64,000 bases of DNA from assembly GCA_008828725.1 (NCBI GenBank), contig MEHQ01001088.1:56645-120644 (forward strand), written 5' to 3'. Numbering within the stretch: position 1 is the first letter of the stretch; every line of letters starts with the position of its first letter. Shown here piece after piece: positions 42,377 to 52,758 of the stretch. This stretch comes from Saccharina japonica (taxonomy: Eukaryota; Sar; Phaeophyceae; Laminariales; Laminariaceae). The translations under genes and the position numbers were made by a program. The notes below the pieces were generated by a model. The model did no database searches, had not been told where the DNA came from, and saw only the letters and a program-made list of their open reading frames with translations.

Positions 42377-42847
42377 CCCAAATATTCAATGGCCTGACTC
42401 TTCCCTTGGAAAGACATAAGGCATAAGCTCGAGTTTCAAATAGGTCTATTAATAGTCTCATCATGATGAGCAGAACACCCGAAGAGCAGTTTCACACACG
42501 CCCTCTTCCCTCTTCCAGTCTCATATTATTGGAAAGTCTCAGTTGACTGGTTGTCTTAACTACTTCTCGTATAGACTCGACACAAAATCGAAAGTATCCC
42601 GGGCTAATGTCGACGAGTAGAAAGGGAGGTTTAATATGAAGAACCCACACACACAATGGGCTACGACCCTCCATTTGTGTTTTTGGAGGGTCGTAGCCCT
42701 ATAGATCCCGGGTTCGTTACAGCTCGTCACGTATGATATTATATACTGGTATATAAATGCATACTGCTGTACTGCTGTACATGTGGAGGATAGGGTACGT
42801 ACGTAAACACCGTCAACCTCTGATTACAACTGACAACCATAAGATAC
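42377..42847. other. no supported gene
   Basis: 42597-42655 is an inverted fragment of the 5085-type repeat (GAGTAGAAAGGGAGGTTTAA). GGGTCGTAGCCC occurs near a short hairpin at 42655-42700. Confidence 0.4.
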
Positions 42848-42937
42848 GTTAATCCATTCAAAACTGAAAAATGTATCCCACACTAATTCCAAATAGTTTG
42901 CCCCCAGATACGTGGGACCAGTTCTTAATAGGTTAAC
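42848..42937. mobile_element. MITE-6 copy
   Basis: GTTAATCCATTCAAAACTGA at the left and GACCAGTTCTTAATAGGTTA at the right, with the CACACTAATTCCAAATAG core. Confidence 0.75.
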
Positions 42938-43129
42938 CAACATCCGGTCTACGAGCCCTGCCATCATCGTGGATGATCTTCATGATGGCTGGCGTTCGGG
43001 GGGACAAACCCCCAACGCTTCCTGGGAGCAAAGGGTCCTCTACATTGGAGGCTCGCTCTCACTCTATCACTATATCACTATTAATAGTATCCTATAGAAT
43101 CTTTTCTTGCAAGACGCGAGGGAGGTCTG

Positions 43130-43250
43130 TGTGTGTGTGTGTGTGTGTATTCTTCACATTAAACCTTCCTTTCTACCCGTCGACATCCAGCACACCCAGT
43201 GTCCGTGCCGATTCTTCATACTAAAAAGGTACCAGTTCTGTGGTCACAAA
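43130..43250 (+). repeat. (GT)n-linked dispersed repeat, copy 2
   Basis: A (TG) run of about 24 bp leads into the same ~115 bp as at 5085-5205. The 93-codon frame over it is cysteine-containing but repeat-derived. Confidence 0.6.
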
Positions 43251-43390
43251 ACTACGACACAGAGATACTACGCGCAGTGCAGTAAGCAGAGCAGACAATG
43301 CAATGCCATATACGACAGGCAAGACCTACCGTGCTACGCTCGTAGCAATCCAGGTGCATGCAAGAGAAAAACAGAGAAAGATCTGTAGAG

Positions 43391-43783
43391 GACGCGTGCT
43401 ACGATAGAGGTACAGTAGAGGTATACCTTTTTTTGGCTGAAATCGTTTTCTGAAAGGCGGGTTTCCTTCACCCCCAAACTCGTCGGAATTTCGTTCTTGC
43501 GTCGCTCTATTTTTCGCTATATCGTGTCCTTCGAGGGTGAAAACTAATTATTGACTTGAATTTAGTGTGAATTAGTTGAAAAAAATGGCGTTGTATCGTA
43601 GGCTTTGGAGAATGTACGAAACGGGGACCGGTACGTAAGGCCGCGGGGTCGTTCATCGTGGAGCACTTTTGTTTTGCCCCAAAAAACAAAAACAGTTTTG
43701 GCGTTAGGTATAGAGCTCCTCATGTGACCACTTTAAGAAAAACCACAGTAGTGTCAGTGCACCTCTACCCCGTTGCATGCGTC
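43391..43783 (+). mobile_element. MITE-1 copy, long variant
   Basis: GACGCGTGCTACGATAGAGG to CCTCTACCCCGTTGCATGCG plus TC. It is about 393 bp because of an extra ~130 bp that includes ATGGCGTTGTATCGTAGGCT, a word also found at 12282. Confidence 0.75.
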
Positions 43784-44293
43784 AGAGGCACCTCCATGAC
43801 ACATACCACTCTGTTGTTGTTGTTGTCTTCACATTAAACCCGTTCTTTCTACTCAACCGCATCAGTACACCCAGTGCCTGTCCTGATTCCCAATCCTAGA
43901 GAGATACAAATTCTGTGGTCATAGACTGTGAAACAGAGAAAAACCAAAACAAAATAAACGCAAATTAATGGGTAAAGCAAGTGAGATGCGTAACGTATCG
44001 GGTACGAGAACACAGCGACACGAGCCGAACCAAAAAATAACAAAAAAGACAAAAAAAAACAAGTTCTGAAATGAAACAGAATACAAATGACGCAGGGAGA
44101 CAGAAGCGCCAGAAGCGCCAGAAGCGCCCCTAGACTCTGTTCAGAAATATGAGCACCGTTATTATTTAATTTATATCTCCAAACGGTGTTGATATTTATG
44201 TACAGAGTGGTAGCAACGAAGAAAAGTGCGCGTCGAGGCCTCGGGCAAACCCTGTGTCCAAGACCCCGACATCATCAGCGGAGGCAACCTCTA
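43784..44293. other. no supported gene
   Basis: 43805-43925 is a diverged 5085-type repeat. 44103-44131 is a GAAGCGCCA tandem run. Confidence 0.4.
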
Positions 44294-44590
44294 CACAGTA
44301 CCGGCCCGCTCATAAGAAAGGGACTCACAAGAAAGTCAGCCTGAGAAATTGAAACAATCAAGAAAGCTGTCAGCCTAGTCAGCGCATAAGCTCTAAGAAA
44401 GTAACCCCTTCCTGTGGCTGGCCTGGGGCCAAGCCACCATTCATTGTACAGTACTGTTATAGGGAAAACGTCTTCTTGGGGGCCAAACTAAGAAAGTGCA
44501 GCATAAGAAAGTGTGCTTTCGCGCGCGCCCAGAATAAGCAAGTCAGCCTGAGCCCGATTGAAGGTTTCTTGTGAGAGGGCCGGTACTGTG
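44294..44590 (-). mobile_element. TA-flanked mariner-like MITE, copy 2
   Basis: 297 bp, from CACAGTACCGGCCCGCTCAT to GAGAGGGCCGGTACTGTG, with TA on both sides (44292-44293 and 44591-44592). The 13-bp ends CACAGTACCGGCC are perfect inverts. It aligns in reverse orientation with 3795-4092. Confidence 0.8.
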
Positions 44591-44655
44591 TACTGGATGT
44601 CGACGGGTAGAAAGGGAGGTTTTATGTGAAGAACACACACACTGTACTGTATACA

Positions 44656-44925
44656 GACGCATGCTACGGTAGCCTGCATGCAGGTGCACACCGTGTTTCT
44701 GCCTTATAAGGGTGTTCACTTGAGGAGCTTAAAACCTCACACGAAAGCTGTCTTTATATGATAACCAATTGCTACCCGATGAACCAATCCCTCCGGTGGC
44801 CTCAAGTATAAAGCGAAAAGTAGGGCGACTAAAATGACGAAATTCCGACCGTTATGGGGTTAAGAAACCCTTGTAATTCAGAAAGCATTTCGCCCAAAAC
44901 GGCAACCTCTATCGCAGCACGCGTC
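44656..44925 (-). mobile_element. MITE-1 copy
   Basis: GACGCATGCTACGGTAGCCT to CCTCTATCGCAGCACGCGTC, 270 bp. Confidence 0.8.
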
Positions 44926-45194
44926 CTCATATCATATCATATGATATACCAGGTACCAGGTAATGTATGCCGGTCGCCCCGGTAGGGTACAGCAGTAGTA
45001 CGCGGCATGTGTTAAGAAAATCTCTTTCTGTTTTGGCCAGACTGGAATTCATTCTTACGTAAAGACTGGGTGTGTTCCACGCTTTCTTCAGAACAAAGAG
45101 GTCACATTCTTATTATTTCCCCTAAAATCTCAGTCTCAAGTTCTTCAGTAGCAGATTCTTCATATCTGTCACGTACTGTATGCGTAGGAAGTGT

Positions 45195-45385
45195 GGTTAA
45201 CTTCAAATGCTTCTGGCATTGGTACCCGAGTTCGGATCCCAGCGTGGTGTGAGATGTTGACTTCTATCTGCAACAAAACAAATGAACCAATTGCTGAGAG
45301 CGCCTTCTTTGTAGTGTGGGTAGGCGAAATTCGACTCGAGCCGACGAGGGAAGGAAGTGCTGAAATATTCTCGCCATAAACACGC
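45195..45385 (+). mobile_element. SINE-1, 3' end cut by MITE-1
   Basis: The B box CCGAGTTCGGATCCCAGC, GCTGAGAGCGCC and GACGAGGGAAGGAAGTGCTG are present. The body stops at the MITE-1 beginning at 45386. Confidence 0.65.
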
Positions 45386-45632
45386 GACGCGTGCTACGGT
45401 AGAGGTAGCACTTTTTGGCTGAATCGGTTTCTGAACGATCGGGCTCCTTAACCCAAATCCGTCGGACTTTCATTCTTGTGACGAAATATGTTTCAGAGTA
45501 TACTTCGGTCATGAGATATATCATCCGGCAGCACTTTTATTTTCCTCCAAGATCATTTTTTCGGTGAGGTATGACGCCCCTTAAGTGAGGAGCTCAGACA
45601 AAACATGGCGCACCTCTATCGTAGCATGCGTC
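45386..45632 (+). mobile_element. MITE-1 copy inserted in a SINE
   Basis: GACGCGTGCTACGGTAGAGG to CCTCTATCGTAGCATGCGTC, 247 bp, flanked on both sides by ACGC. Confidence 0.85.
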
Positions 45633-45739
45633 ACGCAAGGCACGTAAATGCCGTAAATAGTCAGTAATAGTCAGTAACAATCAGTCACGAATATTGCGGC
45701 CAACATAAGGGTATTCGTGTATCCATACCCCCATCTTAG

Positions 45740-45923
45740 TGGGACGCGTCTACGGCCTTTTCTCGAGAATCATCCAGGCGGTATACAACAAAATGGGGTA
45801 CCCGACTCAAGAGCCCGTCGGAACAGGCCTAATGTACCGCGCTTTCATCTCCGCGCCGCTCGTATCCCAGTTTAAGAGCGATGTGTTCTTATCTCGGGTT
45901 AAGAGCAAACCACTGCTTCTTTC
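45740..45923 (+). CDS. candidate internal exon, unknown protein
   Basis: The frame is bounded by acceptor CCCCATCTTAG|TG and a consensus donor TTTC|GTAAGT. It is 184 bp with no stop. It encodes G-R-V-Y-G-L-F-S-R-I-I-Q-A-V-Y-N-K-M-G, then P-V-G-T-G-L-M-Y-R-A-F-I-S-A-P-L-V. The mix of hydrophobic and charged residues is protein-like, and it does not overlap a repeat. I do not recognise a family. Downstream frames (46000-46440) are also open but not clearly coding. It may belong to a gene whose other exons I could not place. Confidence 0.35.
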
Positions 45924-47157
45924 GTAAGTCGGGAGCCGTTTCTTCTCCTCGATTAGCATTCGGGCCTGATTTTTTTTTACCCACACTATTTTCAAGCATT
46001 TTGTCCCCAAAAAACGGGAGAGGCGGTTCTCGAAGGGTTATATTGAAGTTGAAAGTTGGTTCGAGTGGCGGATTAGATTCCAGCGCCCTGCAAGCCGCAT
46101 ACGGCATTCATGGGTCACGATTGTGTTGCAACGAGTTGACGTGCGTGAGTTGGATAACCGGGGCAACACTAATCAAAACGCTCTGTCCGCTCACACGCGA
46201 GCGCAATCTGGTTCCCGTGCAGATCCGAAAAATATTTTACTTCCGCCGTGGTCCCAGACTCCCCTTCTCGAAGTGGAACGATAGTGTACAGAAATCAAAG
46301 AGACTTGGGAAATACATACGTATAAAATATCAAAATAGTGCACACTATACACCAGCACTGCCCGCACTTGTAAATGTCCAACATGATATTGATAATGCTT
46401 GTACTCGATACAGCAGGTTCGATGGCGGTTAAATCGTTAAATCTATTGGGGAGTTCGTTTCACAGGCAGGGTGATGTACTACGGGTGTCCTTGCACGAAT
46501 ATCGTAGAAACCCGATCTTATCGGTTCAACTGCCGTAATCAACAATCAACTGCGGCATGTAAAGGTTGGAGGGCCTGGCGTGCTGCAGGCGGATGTTTGG
46601 TAAGCAGTAGTAGAGTGTTTGCGTTTTTTTTTTCTTACTTTTACTTCCCTAAAAATTCTCCCGAAGGAAGGATTTGCGGTAAATTTTTAAAAAAACGGCA
46701 AAAAAGTACTTTAGAGAAGTACGTTTTTGATCAAAAGTTACGGTAACTTTTGGCTCTCAGTTTCATTGGCCTACACACACCGAGCATTCTACCGACGCAG
46801 AACGGCACAAATTATGGGACATGTCTCCCATAGGCCCCAACCTTGCTGCTTGCTCTACACAACACAACAACCGGTGGGAGCACAGAGGCTCGAGAGGTGT
46901 GCTACAGTATGATACGGACAAGCGGTGCTGGATTTTGCTGACGGGGCGCCGGCGGACTGCTGGCGGCCCGCTACGGTACGCTCTCGCCGGCTTGGTGTCG
47001 TGGAGGATGCGCTGTTCAGAAGAACTACTCGTACGAGTACGAGTTACTCGTACGAGTCGTGCTCGTATGGAGACGTAGTCTTACCGCCTTGCTTGTAGAG
47101 CGCGACAGGATGACAGATCGCCGTGTATCATTTCAATTTCACCACACTGCGGTAGCA
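45924..47157. other. no confidently supported gene
   Basis: A MITE-6-like fragment lies at 45985-46045 (CACACTATTTTCAAGCATTT...GGTTCTCGAAGGGTTA). A 183-codon frame reaching 46430 and others near 46900-47080 are unrecognised. Confidence 0.3.
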
Positions 47158-47366
47158 GCACTAGCAGCACTAGCAGCAGCGGCGGCGCGCCGCCACGGTC
47201 TATATATGTCGGGCCCCGGGCGGGCTTGGAGCGGAGCGTGCCGGCGCGGTGTCGCGCGTAGGTCGTGGGCAGCAGCAGGAGCAGCACACGACGACAAGAA
47301 GAGTTGGTCGCAAAATCGAGAAAAGCAAAAACGGAAGCTGTTGCTTCTCCTGCTCTGCTGCTCCTC

Positions 47367-47450
<84 letters not shown>

Positions 47451-47500
47451 CGCTGCTGCTGGGGCTGCCGCTGCTGCTGGGGCTGCCGCCACATAGCTGC
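47158..47500. repeat. CTG/CAG trinucleotide-rich tract
   Basis: 47372-47480 is nearly pure CTG with interruptions. Short GCAGCA stretches flank it. All frames stay open and give poly-Leu, poly-Cys, poly-Ala or poly-Ser peptides, which I treat as artefacts. Confidence 0.8.
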
Positions 47501-48310
47501 AGCCACCGGTGCTGCTGCTTGCGGTCGTGGGATTGCAGCTGCGGCACTGCTGCGGTCATACCCCTGCCGCCGCCACCGTTGCTGGGCTGCCGTTCCTCTC
47601 GTACGCTACTTTTTGTTTTCGTTGTTTGTTTGGTTTGCCGCATTGCCTCACCCCACTTCCCTTATTATTTTCGGAGGCGTCGCCTGCAGGATTTTGTTTA
47701 CTTCTATCGCAAACACACCGAAACCATGAGGGGAAGGGAATTCACTTTTTTGAGCGGAAGGAAAGTATATATTTTTTTTACTTCTATCGCAAACACTCTA
47801 GTGTATCTGGTGGTACTTTGGTCAATAACGCCGAAACTCCAATAAATACTCGATTTGGAAGATCGGGATAAAGGGTGTTTACACAACGGATATGATAATA
47901 CATATGTACCAGGTTTCTGACATGATTTTGACTGACTGCAACGTAAGGGTTTAAAATTTGAACTTCGAAGATAGTTGGTTGTCTCCTGGCCTGGTCTGCA
48001 ACATAAATACATGAGAGTTGGAATATTTCAGTCATATGGCATCTCAGGAGAGCAACTAAGCACGAGCCTTGCATATTGGACATCCCCGTATCGATGTGGT
48101 CGGTATTGGTAGGCAATAGTTCCTGTGTTCTACTATAATAGTAGAAGTAGATGATGCTATTGACACCTGTGTTATTTCACTCCGCTCCTCCTTCCCCTTC
48201 TTCTCCTCTTCCTCCTCCTCCTCCCCCTCGTCCTCCTCCTCCCCTCGGAATGCACTGCCGTTGTTTTCGGCCACCCTTCCATGCCATGCGTCTAATAGCA
48301 CTTGAACAAT
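47501..48310. other. no supported gene
   Basis: A 17-bp word TTTACTTCTATCGCAAA is repeated at 47697 and 47777. 48178-48245 is a polypyrimidine (CCTCCT) tract. Confidence 0.4.
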
Positions 48311-48910
48311 GACCCGTGCTACGATGGAGGTAGCACTACGATTAGGCGAAATATTTATGTCCACCCGGGCTCTTTTGCTCGACATTGGTTGGAACACCAA
48401 GATGAGTGTTTTACTAAATGGTTCGTGATACGCAAGCATGGAATCGAACCGGCACCATAAGTACGGAGCTGACACTTACTTGTCAGTAGAAGCACCCCAC
48501 CCTTCATGAAACTCGCCCAACACCCCCCACCGTCGCTTCGGGCTTGGTGTAAAGCAATGCTTTCCTGGTTGGTGGAAGACCCAACGTGCTCCGTCCCGGC
48601 ATTGTAGGGATGCGAGGGTCTATGGTCATACGACCACGGCCATGCATGACATACGGCTAATGACCACACCCCCCCCCCCGAACCGACTTTTTGGCTGAAT
48701 CGTTTTCTGAACGATCGGGCTCCTTAACCCAATGTCGTCGGACTTTTATTCTTGTGACGAAACCTTTTTTCAGAGCATACTTCGGTCATGAGATGCTTCA
48801 TCCGGTAGCGCTCTTATTTTCCCTCCGAAATCATTTTTCGGTGCGGTTCTGACGCTCCTTAAGTGAGGAGCTCAGACACAACATGATGCATCTCTATCGT
48901 AGCATGCGTC
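48311..48910 (+). mobile_element. MITE-1 copy with a ~335-bp insertion
   Basis: GACCCGTGCTACGATGGAGG begins the element at 48311. The body resumes near 48681 (CCGACTTTTTGGCTGAATCG) and ends CATCTCTATCGTAGCATGCG plus TC at 48910. The insert holds repeat D (48537-48652) and a minus-strand B-box-like word (GGTTCGATTCC) near 48435. Confidence 0.65.
48537..48652 (+). repeat. dispersed repeat D, copy 3
   Basis: A close match to 8555-8672, for example CGGCATTGTAGGGATGCGAG. Confidence 0.65.
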
Positions 48911-49193
48911 AGCAAGGAGCAAGAAAAATGTCAGCGCCGAAACGCGTAGCGTTGGACAAATCTCGCACAGAAACCGAGGGCTGTCCGGAAACGTGTGTCG
49001 TTTGGTATTGTCGCCTTCTTTGCTGTGGGGGTTTCGAGCTCGAAACGTCAGTTCGGGGAGGGAGGGGGGCGGCGTTTACTCGCATTATGACGGTTACGAG
49101 GGACCATAGCATATAGGATCAACGGCAAACACGTACTAGGAAAACCTATACCCTGGCATATATAATACATATATATATTATATGACGCATGCT

Positions 49194-49431
49194 ACGATAG
49201 AGGTGCACCATGTTTTTTCTGAGCTCCTCACTTAAGGAGCGTCACGCCTCACCGAAAAAACGATTTTGGAGGAAAATCAAAGTGCTGCCGGATGAGAAAT
49301 CTCACGACCGAAGTATGGTCTGAAACATATTTCTTCACAAAAATTTAAAGTCCGACGAACTTTGATTGAAGGAGCCCGATCGTTCAGAAAACATTCAGCC
49401 CAAAAGTGCTACCTCTACCGTAGCACGAGTC
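49194..49431 (-). mobile_element. MITE-1 copy
   Basis: GACGCATGCTACGATAGAGG to CCTCTACCGTAGCACGAGTC, 238 bp. The flanks are both TA-rich (TTATAT type). Confidence 0.8.
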
Positions 49432-49542
49432 TTTATATGCCTGTTTTTATTAACAGTACACTTCAAAGTAGGGGTCTACCTGGTATTTGCTACCCCCCCC
49501 CCCTTAATAGGCGTTTCAGATGTCTATCGGGTGGGGCCTTTG

Positions 49543-49822
49543 GTGTGTGCTGCGATAGAGGCAGAGGTATACCCTTTTTTGGCTGAAGTGCTTTCTGGAT
49601 GATTAGGCTCCTTAACCCAAACTCGTCGTTTAGTTATCATGTGTTGCAATCATTTTCACAGTATAGTTGCGTACTGCTGTGCTTTGTCGATCTGGCAGCA
49701 CTTTCATTTCCATCCAAACTCGTTTTTTGGGTGGAGGTACAGCAGAAGAGAGCTCCTCAAGTGACCACCCTTATTAGGCAGAAAAAAACAATGGTGCACC
49801 TCTACCGCCGTAGCATGCGTTC
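49543..49822 (+). mobile_element. MITE-1 copy
   Basis: GTGTGTGCTGCGATAGAGGC to CTCTACCGCCGTAGCATGCG plus TTC, about 280 bp. Confidence 0.75.
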
Positions 49823-49877
49823 TTCGGCTTTTCTCGAACATGTGTTCGGGGTGGGGTATGTAAGCCATTAGTTTAAC

Positions 49878-49935
49878 CCGTTAAGAACTGGTCCCAGATA
49901 TTTGGGGATACACTACTTGGAATTAGTGAGGCAGT
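49878..49935. mobile_element. MITE-6 half copy
   Basis: AACCCGTTAAGAACTGGTCC and TACTTGGAATTAGTGAGGCA only. The second arm is missing. Confidence 0.5.
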
Positions 49936-50039
49936 TAAGGAGCCTCATAAATTACATGTGATCATAGCTCTATATCGACCGTGTATAGCATGAGTCAAAC
50001 CTCGATGCAACTTACCTGTAACTGTCACCGATGACGCAG

Positions 50040-50119
50040 GCCAGCACGGAGGTTGTCCGGGGGGCGTGGTGGAAGGAGTACCTTACTTCGGAAGAGGGAA
50101 ACGCTTGGTTTGAGGCATG
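50040..50119 (+). CDS. conserved exon upstream of PC-esterase copy B
   Basis: Acceptor GACGCAG|GCC and donor GCATG|GTGAGTG. 80 bp, phase 0 in and phase 2 out. It encodes V-R-G-A-W-W-K-E-Y-L-T-S-E-E-G-N-A-W-F-E-A-W. It is the partner of the 83-bp exon at 11820-11902, with the same splice-site context and one codon less. It lies 2.7 kb upstream of exon 1 of copy B and so probably belongs to the same gene or to a neighbour duplicated with it. On phase, it could join to T-AAC-ATG after the AG at 52754, which would extend exon 1 of copy B upstream. Confidence 0.6.
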
Positions 50120-50204
50120 GTGAGTGCGAGCGAGCGCTGAGTACGACTCGTTTATAGCGCACCAGGGAGTATGTTCGCAAGATGGCTGTTCCAAGAGAGC
50201 AATT

Positions 50205-50645
50205 TGGTGTTGTTGTTGTTGTCGTTTTTGTTGCCGTTGTTGTTGTTGGTGGTGTCGTCGTTGTCGTTGTCGTTGTCGTTGTTGTTATTGTTATTTTGTT
50301 ATTGTTATCTTGTTATTGTTACTGGTATTGTTATTGTTGGAGTTAAGGTTATTGTTATTGTTATTGTTACTGTTATTGTTATTGTTATTGTTATCGTTAT
50401 TGTTATTGTTATTGTTATTGTTGGAGTTGGTGTTGGTGTTGGTGGGTGTAGGTGTTGTTGTTGTCGTCGTCGTGGTCGGTGTCGGTGTCGCTGTCGCCGT
50501 CGCTGTCGCTGTCGCTGTCGGTGTCGCTGTCGGTGTCGGTGTTGGTGTCGTTGTTGATGTTGTTGGTGTTGGTGTTGGTGTTGGTGTTGGTGTTGTTGGT
50601 GTTGGTGTTGGTGTTGTCGATGTTGTTGTCGTTATTGCTGTAGCC
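50205..50645 (+). repeat. GTT/GTC/ATT trinucleotide array
   Basis: About 440 bp of (GTTATT)n, then (GTCGCT/GTCGGT)n, then (GTTGGT)n. Open frames of 128-189 codons (poly-Val and similar) are by-products. Confidence 0.9.
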
Positions 50646-50650
50646 GATGT

Positions 50651-51085
50651 TAACGTATGCTACGATGGAGGTACTGTACCGTTTCTTGGCTGAAAAAGGC
50701 TTCTGAATGATCGGGCTCCTTAATTACCCAAGACATATTCTACGATAGAGGTGCACCATGTTTTTTCTGAGCTTCTCACTTAAGGAGCGTCATACCTCAC
50801 CGATAAAATGATTTTGTAGCAAAATAAAAGTGCTGCCGGATGAGAAATATCCTGATCGAAGTATACTCTGAAACATTATTCGTCACAAAAATGAAAGTCC
50901 GACAAATTTGGGTTAAGGAGCCCGTTCGTTCAGAAAACGATTAAGCCAAAAAGTGCTACCTCTACCGTAGCACACGTCCGAAACGCGTCCGAAGTTCATT
51001 GATGTGTTGCAATAATTATCATTGTATAGTTAGGCCATATGGTATTGCTCATCGGGTACGTGGCCCTCTTGTTTTCCTCGTGAAT
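50651..51085 (+). mobile_element. outer MITE-1 copy, interrupted
   Basis: The left part is 50651-50731 and the right part resumes at 50979 (CGTCCGAAGTTCATTGATGT) but loses its 3' end near 51085. A complete reverse MITE-1 sits inside. Confidence 0.6.
50732..50978 (-). mobile_element. nested MITE-1 copy
   Basis: GACATATTCTACGATAGAGG to CCTCTACCGTAGCACACGTC, 247 bp, in opposite orientation to its host element. Confidence 0.8.
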
Positions 51086-51179
51086 CAGCTCATGGCCGCG
51101 CATGGCCGTGGGCGGTCATGGCCGAGAATGAATGGCCGTGGTCATGAGCGGTCATAACCGGGCCAACTAGTTTCAGTCA

Positions 51180-51825
51180 CGCCGTTGCCTTCAGCAAGCT
51201 TCCATGAAAGAAACGATTTACTTCTTGGGAAGTAGACATACCTCCCCCTAAGCAGATCTACAAATGCTCCGTCTATTTCTTCCATGGAAGCACCATCTAC
51301 ACCTAGCGTCTTCGGAAGTGTACCAGCTTTCATGGACGTAGCAGCAGCTTCGACGGTCTTCGGCACTCCTAGTTTGTTTTGTGGAAGACACATGCTACGA
51401 TAGAGGTGCACCATGTTTTTTCTGAGCTTCTCGCTTAAGGAGCGTCATACCTCACCGAAAAAGAAATGATTTAGGAGGAAAATAAAAGTGCTGCCGGACG
51501 AGAAATATCCTGACCGAAGTAATATACACTCTGGAAACATTATTCGTCACAAAAATGAAAGTCCGACGAATTTGGGTTAAGGAGCCCGATCGTTCAGAAC
51601 ACGATTCAGCCAAAAACTGCTACCTCTATCGTAGCACGCGTCTGGAGCTCATGGAAGCTTGCATGAACGTCAGAGCAAACACTCCATAGAAGTATATGGA
51701 AGTGCATGAAAGCCTCCACGAGGCAAATGAGAGTATACCCATCTGGAGTACTGTACGTACTCTTATCTGGAAGAATGCATGCGGAAGTTGACGGAAATAC
51801 GCGGAAGTTGACGGAAATACGCGGA
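51180..51825. repeat. region of GGAAG/CTTCC words, split by a MITE-1
   Basis: Frequent ATGGAAG and CTTCCATG words on both strands. The end has a 20-bp unit GCGGAAGTTGACGGAAATAC in tandem (51781-51825). A minus frame at 51180-51410 looks protein-like but partly overlaps these words and a MITE end. Similar words occur at 12960-13130, upstream of copy A. Confidence 0.45.
51387..51642 (-). mobile_element. MITE-1 copy
   Basis: GACACATGCTACGATAGAGG to CCTCTATCGTAGCACGCGTC, 256 bp. The flanks are GTGGAA and TGGAGC. Confidence 0.82.
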
Positions 51826-52621
51826 AGGTTAGGGCGTTTCCTATGCGGTTCGATTCCGAGCTTCAGATTTGAATTTTTCGATCTCAAAAACGAAAGCACT
51901 GTCCTATGCAGTCCGATTGTGCAAAATCTGAACAGAAATTGTTCGATTTGATAATCCGATGACCCAAGTCGTCGGAGTTTTGGCCAAAGTCCGACGACTT
52001 GGGTCATCATATTTTCAAATCGAAAAATGGTATGGTCTCTAAATTCAAGATGTTATCCACCCAGCAGCAAGCAGCAGCAACAGCAGCAGCAGCAACACGA
52101 TTGACGAGTTGGATGGTGACGCAGCGACGTTGCGTCGCGCCCGACGCGCAGCCCGCGATCGGTGTGTCACTCCGTCGCCAAACTACAGTCGGCTGGCGCG
52201 CGTTCGGGCCTAAAGACGAAGGGAAGCGCACTCGGCGCGCGCGTCTCTGTACTCGTAGACTTTACAGCAGCAGCAGCAGTACAGTCAGTCAACGCTCGGA
52301 TATTTCGTTGTATCAAAATACAAAATACCAAGACAGGTCGACTCGAGCGCACTCGGCGTGTCGCCGCCAGACCAGAGGCAGCCAGCCTGGCTTCGGACGC
52401 TTGGGTTCTACGCCCAGTACAGCGCACTCGGCGCGTCTCTTCGCGGCGCAAGACCACAACAAAAGCAGTCGGTCTCGCCGTTTGCTCAAATATCTGCACG
52501 TACAACAAAGCCGTGTTTTATCGCATAAGAAGACTGTTTCGATTTTCGAACTAGGTCGTTGAAAGATCGATCGGACCATAATCTGAAGCTAAACAATCGA
52601 ACCGCATAGGAAACGGCCTTG
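51826..52621. mobile_element. ~796-bp TIR element with a central hairpin
   Basis: The left end AAGGTTAGGGCGTTTCCTAT (continuing GCGGTTCGATT) is inverted at the right as AATCGAACCGCATAGGAAAC plus GGCCTTG. It contains a 19-bp perfect hairpin (51958-52008), CAG runs (52062-52100 and 52263-52282) and three GCGCACTCGGCG words. The ends CAAGG/CCTTG suggest hAT, but no 8-bp duplication is visible. Confidence 0.6.
51958..52008. repeat. perfect 19-bp hairpin
   Basis: GATGACCCAAGTCGTCGGA and its exact complement TCCGACGACTTGGGTCATC, with a 13-nt loop. Confidence 0.9.
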
Positions 52622-52758
52622 CATCAATAAACGTGGATGGAAGCTGCCACACGAGGGGGGGGGGGGGGGGATAGACGCATGCACACACTTGAAATCTTCC
52701 GCGGACGTTGATAGAAAGTTCCGCGGAGGATTCCGGTAACGTCTACGAGTACAGTAAC

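Noticed and set aside
43107..43388. Cysteine-containing 93-codon frame as a small secreted protein gene
   Set aside because: The conserved part is a dispersed repeat present at least three times and tied to a (GT)n tract.
47059..47845. Several long frames giving poly-Ala, poly-Ser, poly-Leu or poly-Cys proteins
   Set aside because: They are produced by the CTG/CAG tract in all frames and show no conserved flanks.
50124..50693. 189- and 128-codon valine- and leucine-rich frames resembling membrane proteins
   Set aside because: They are translations of a GTT/GTC array, not a real hydrophobic domain.
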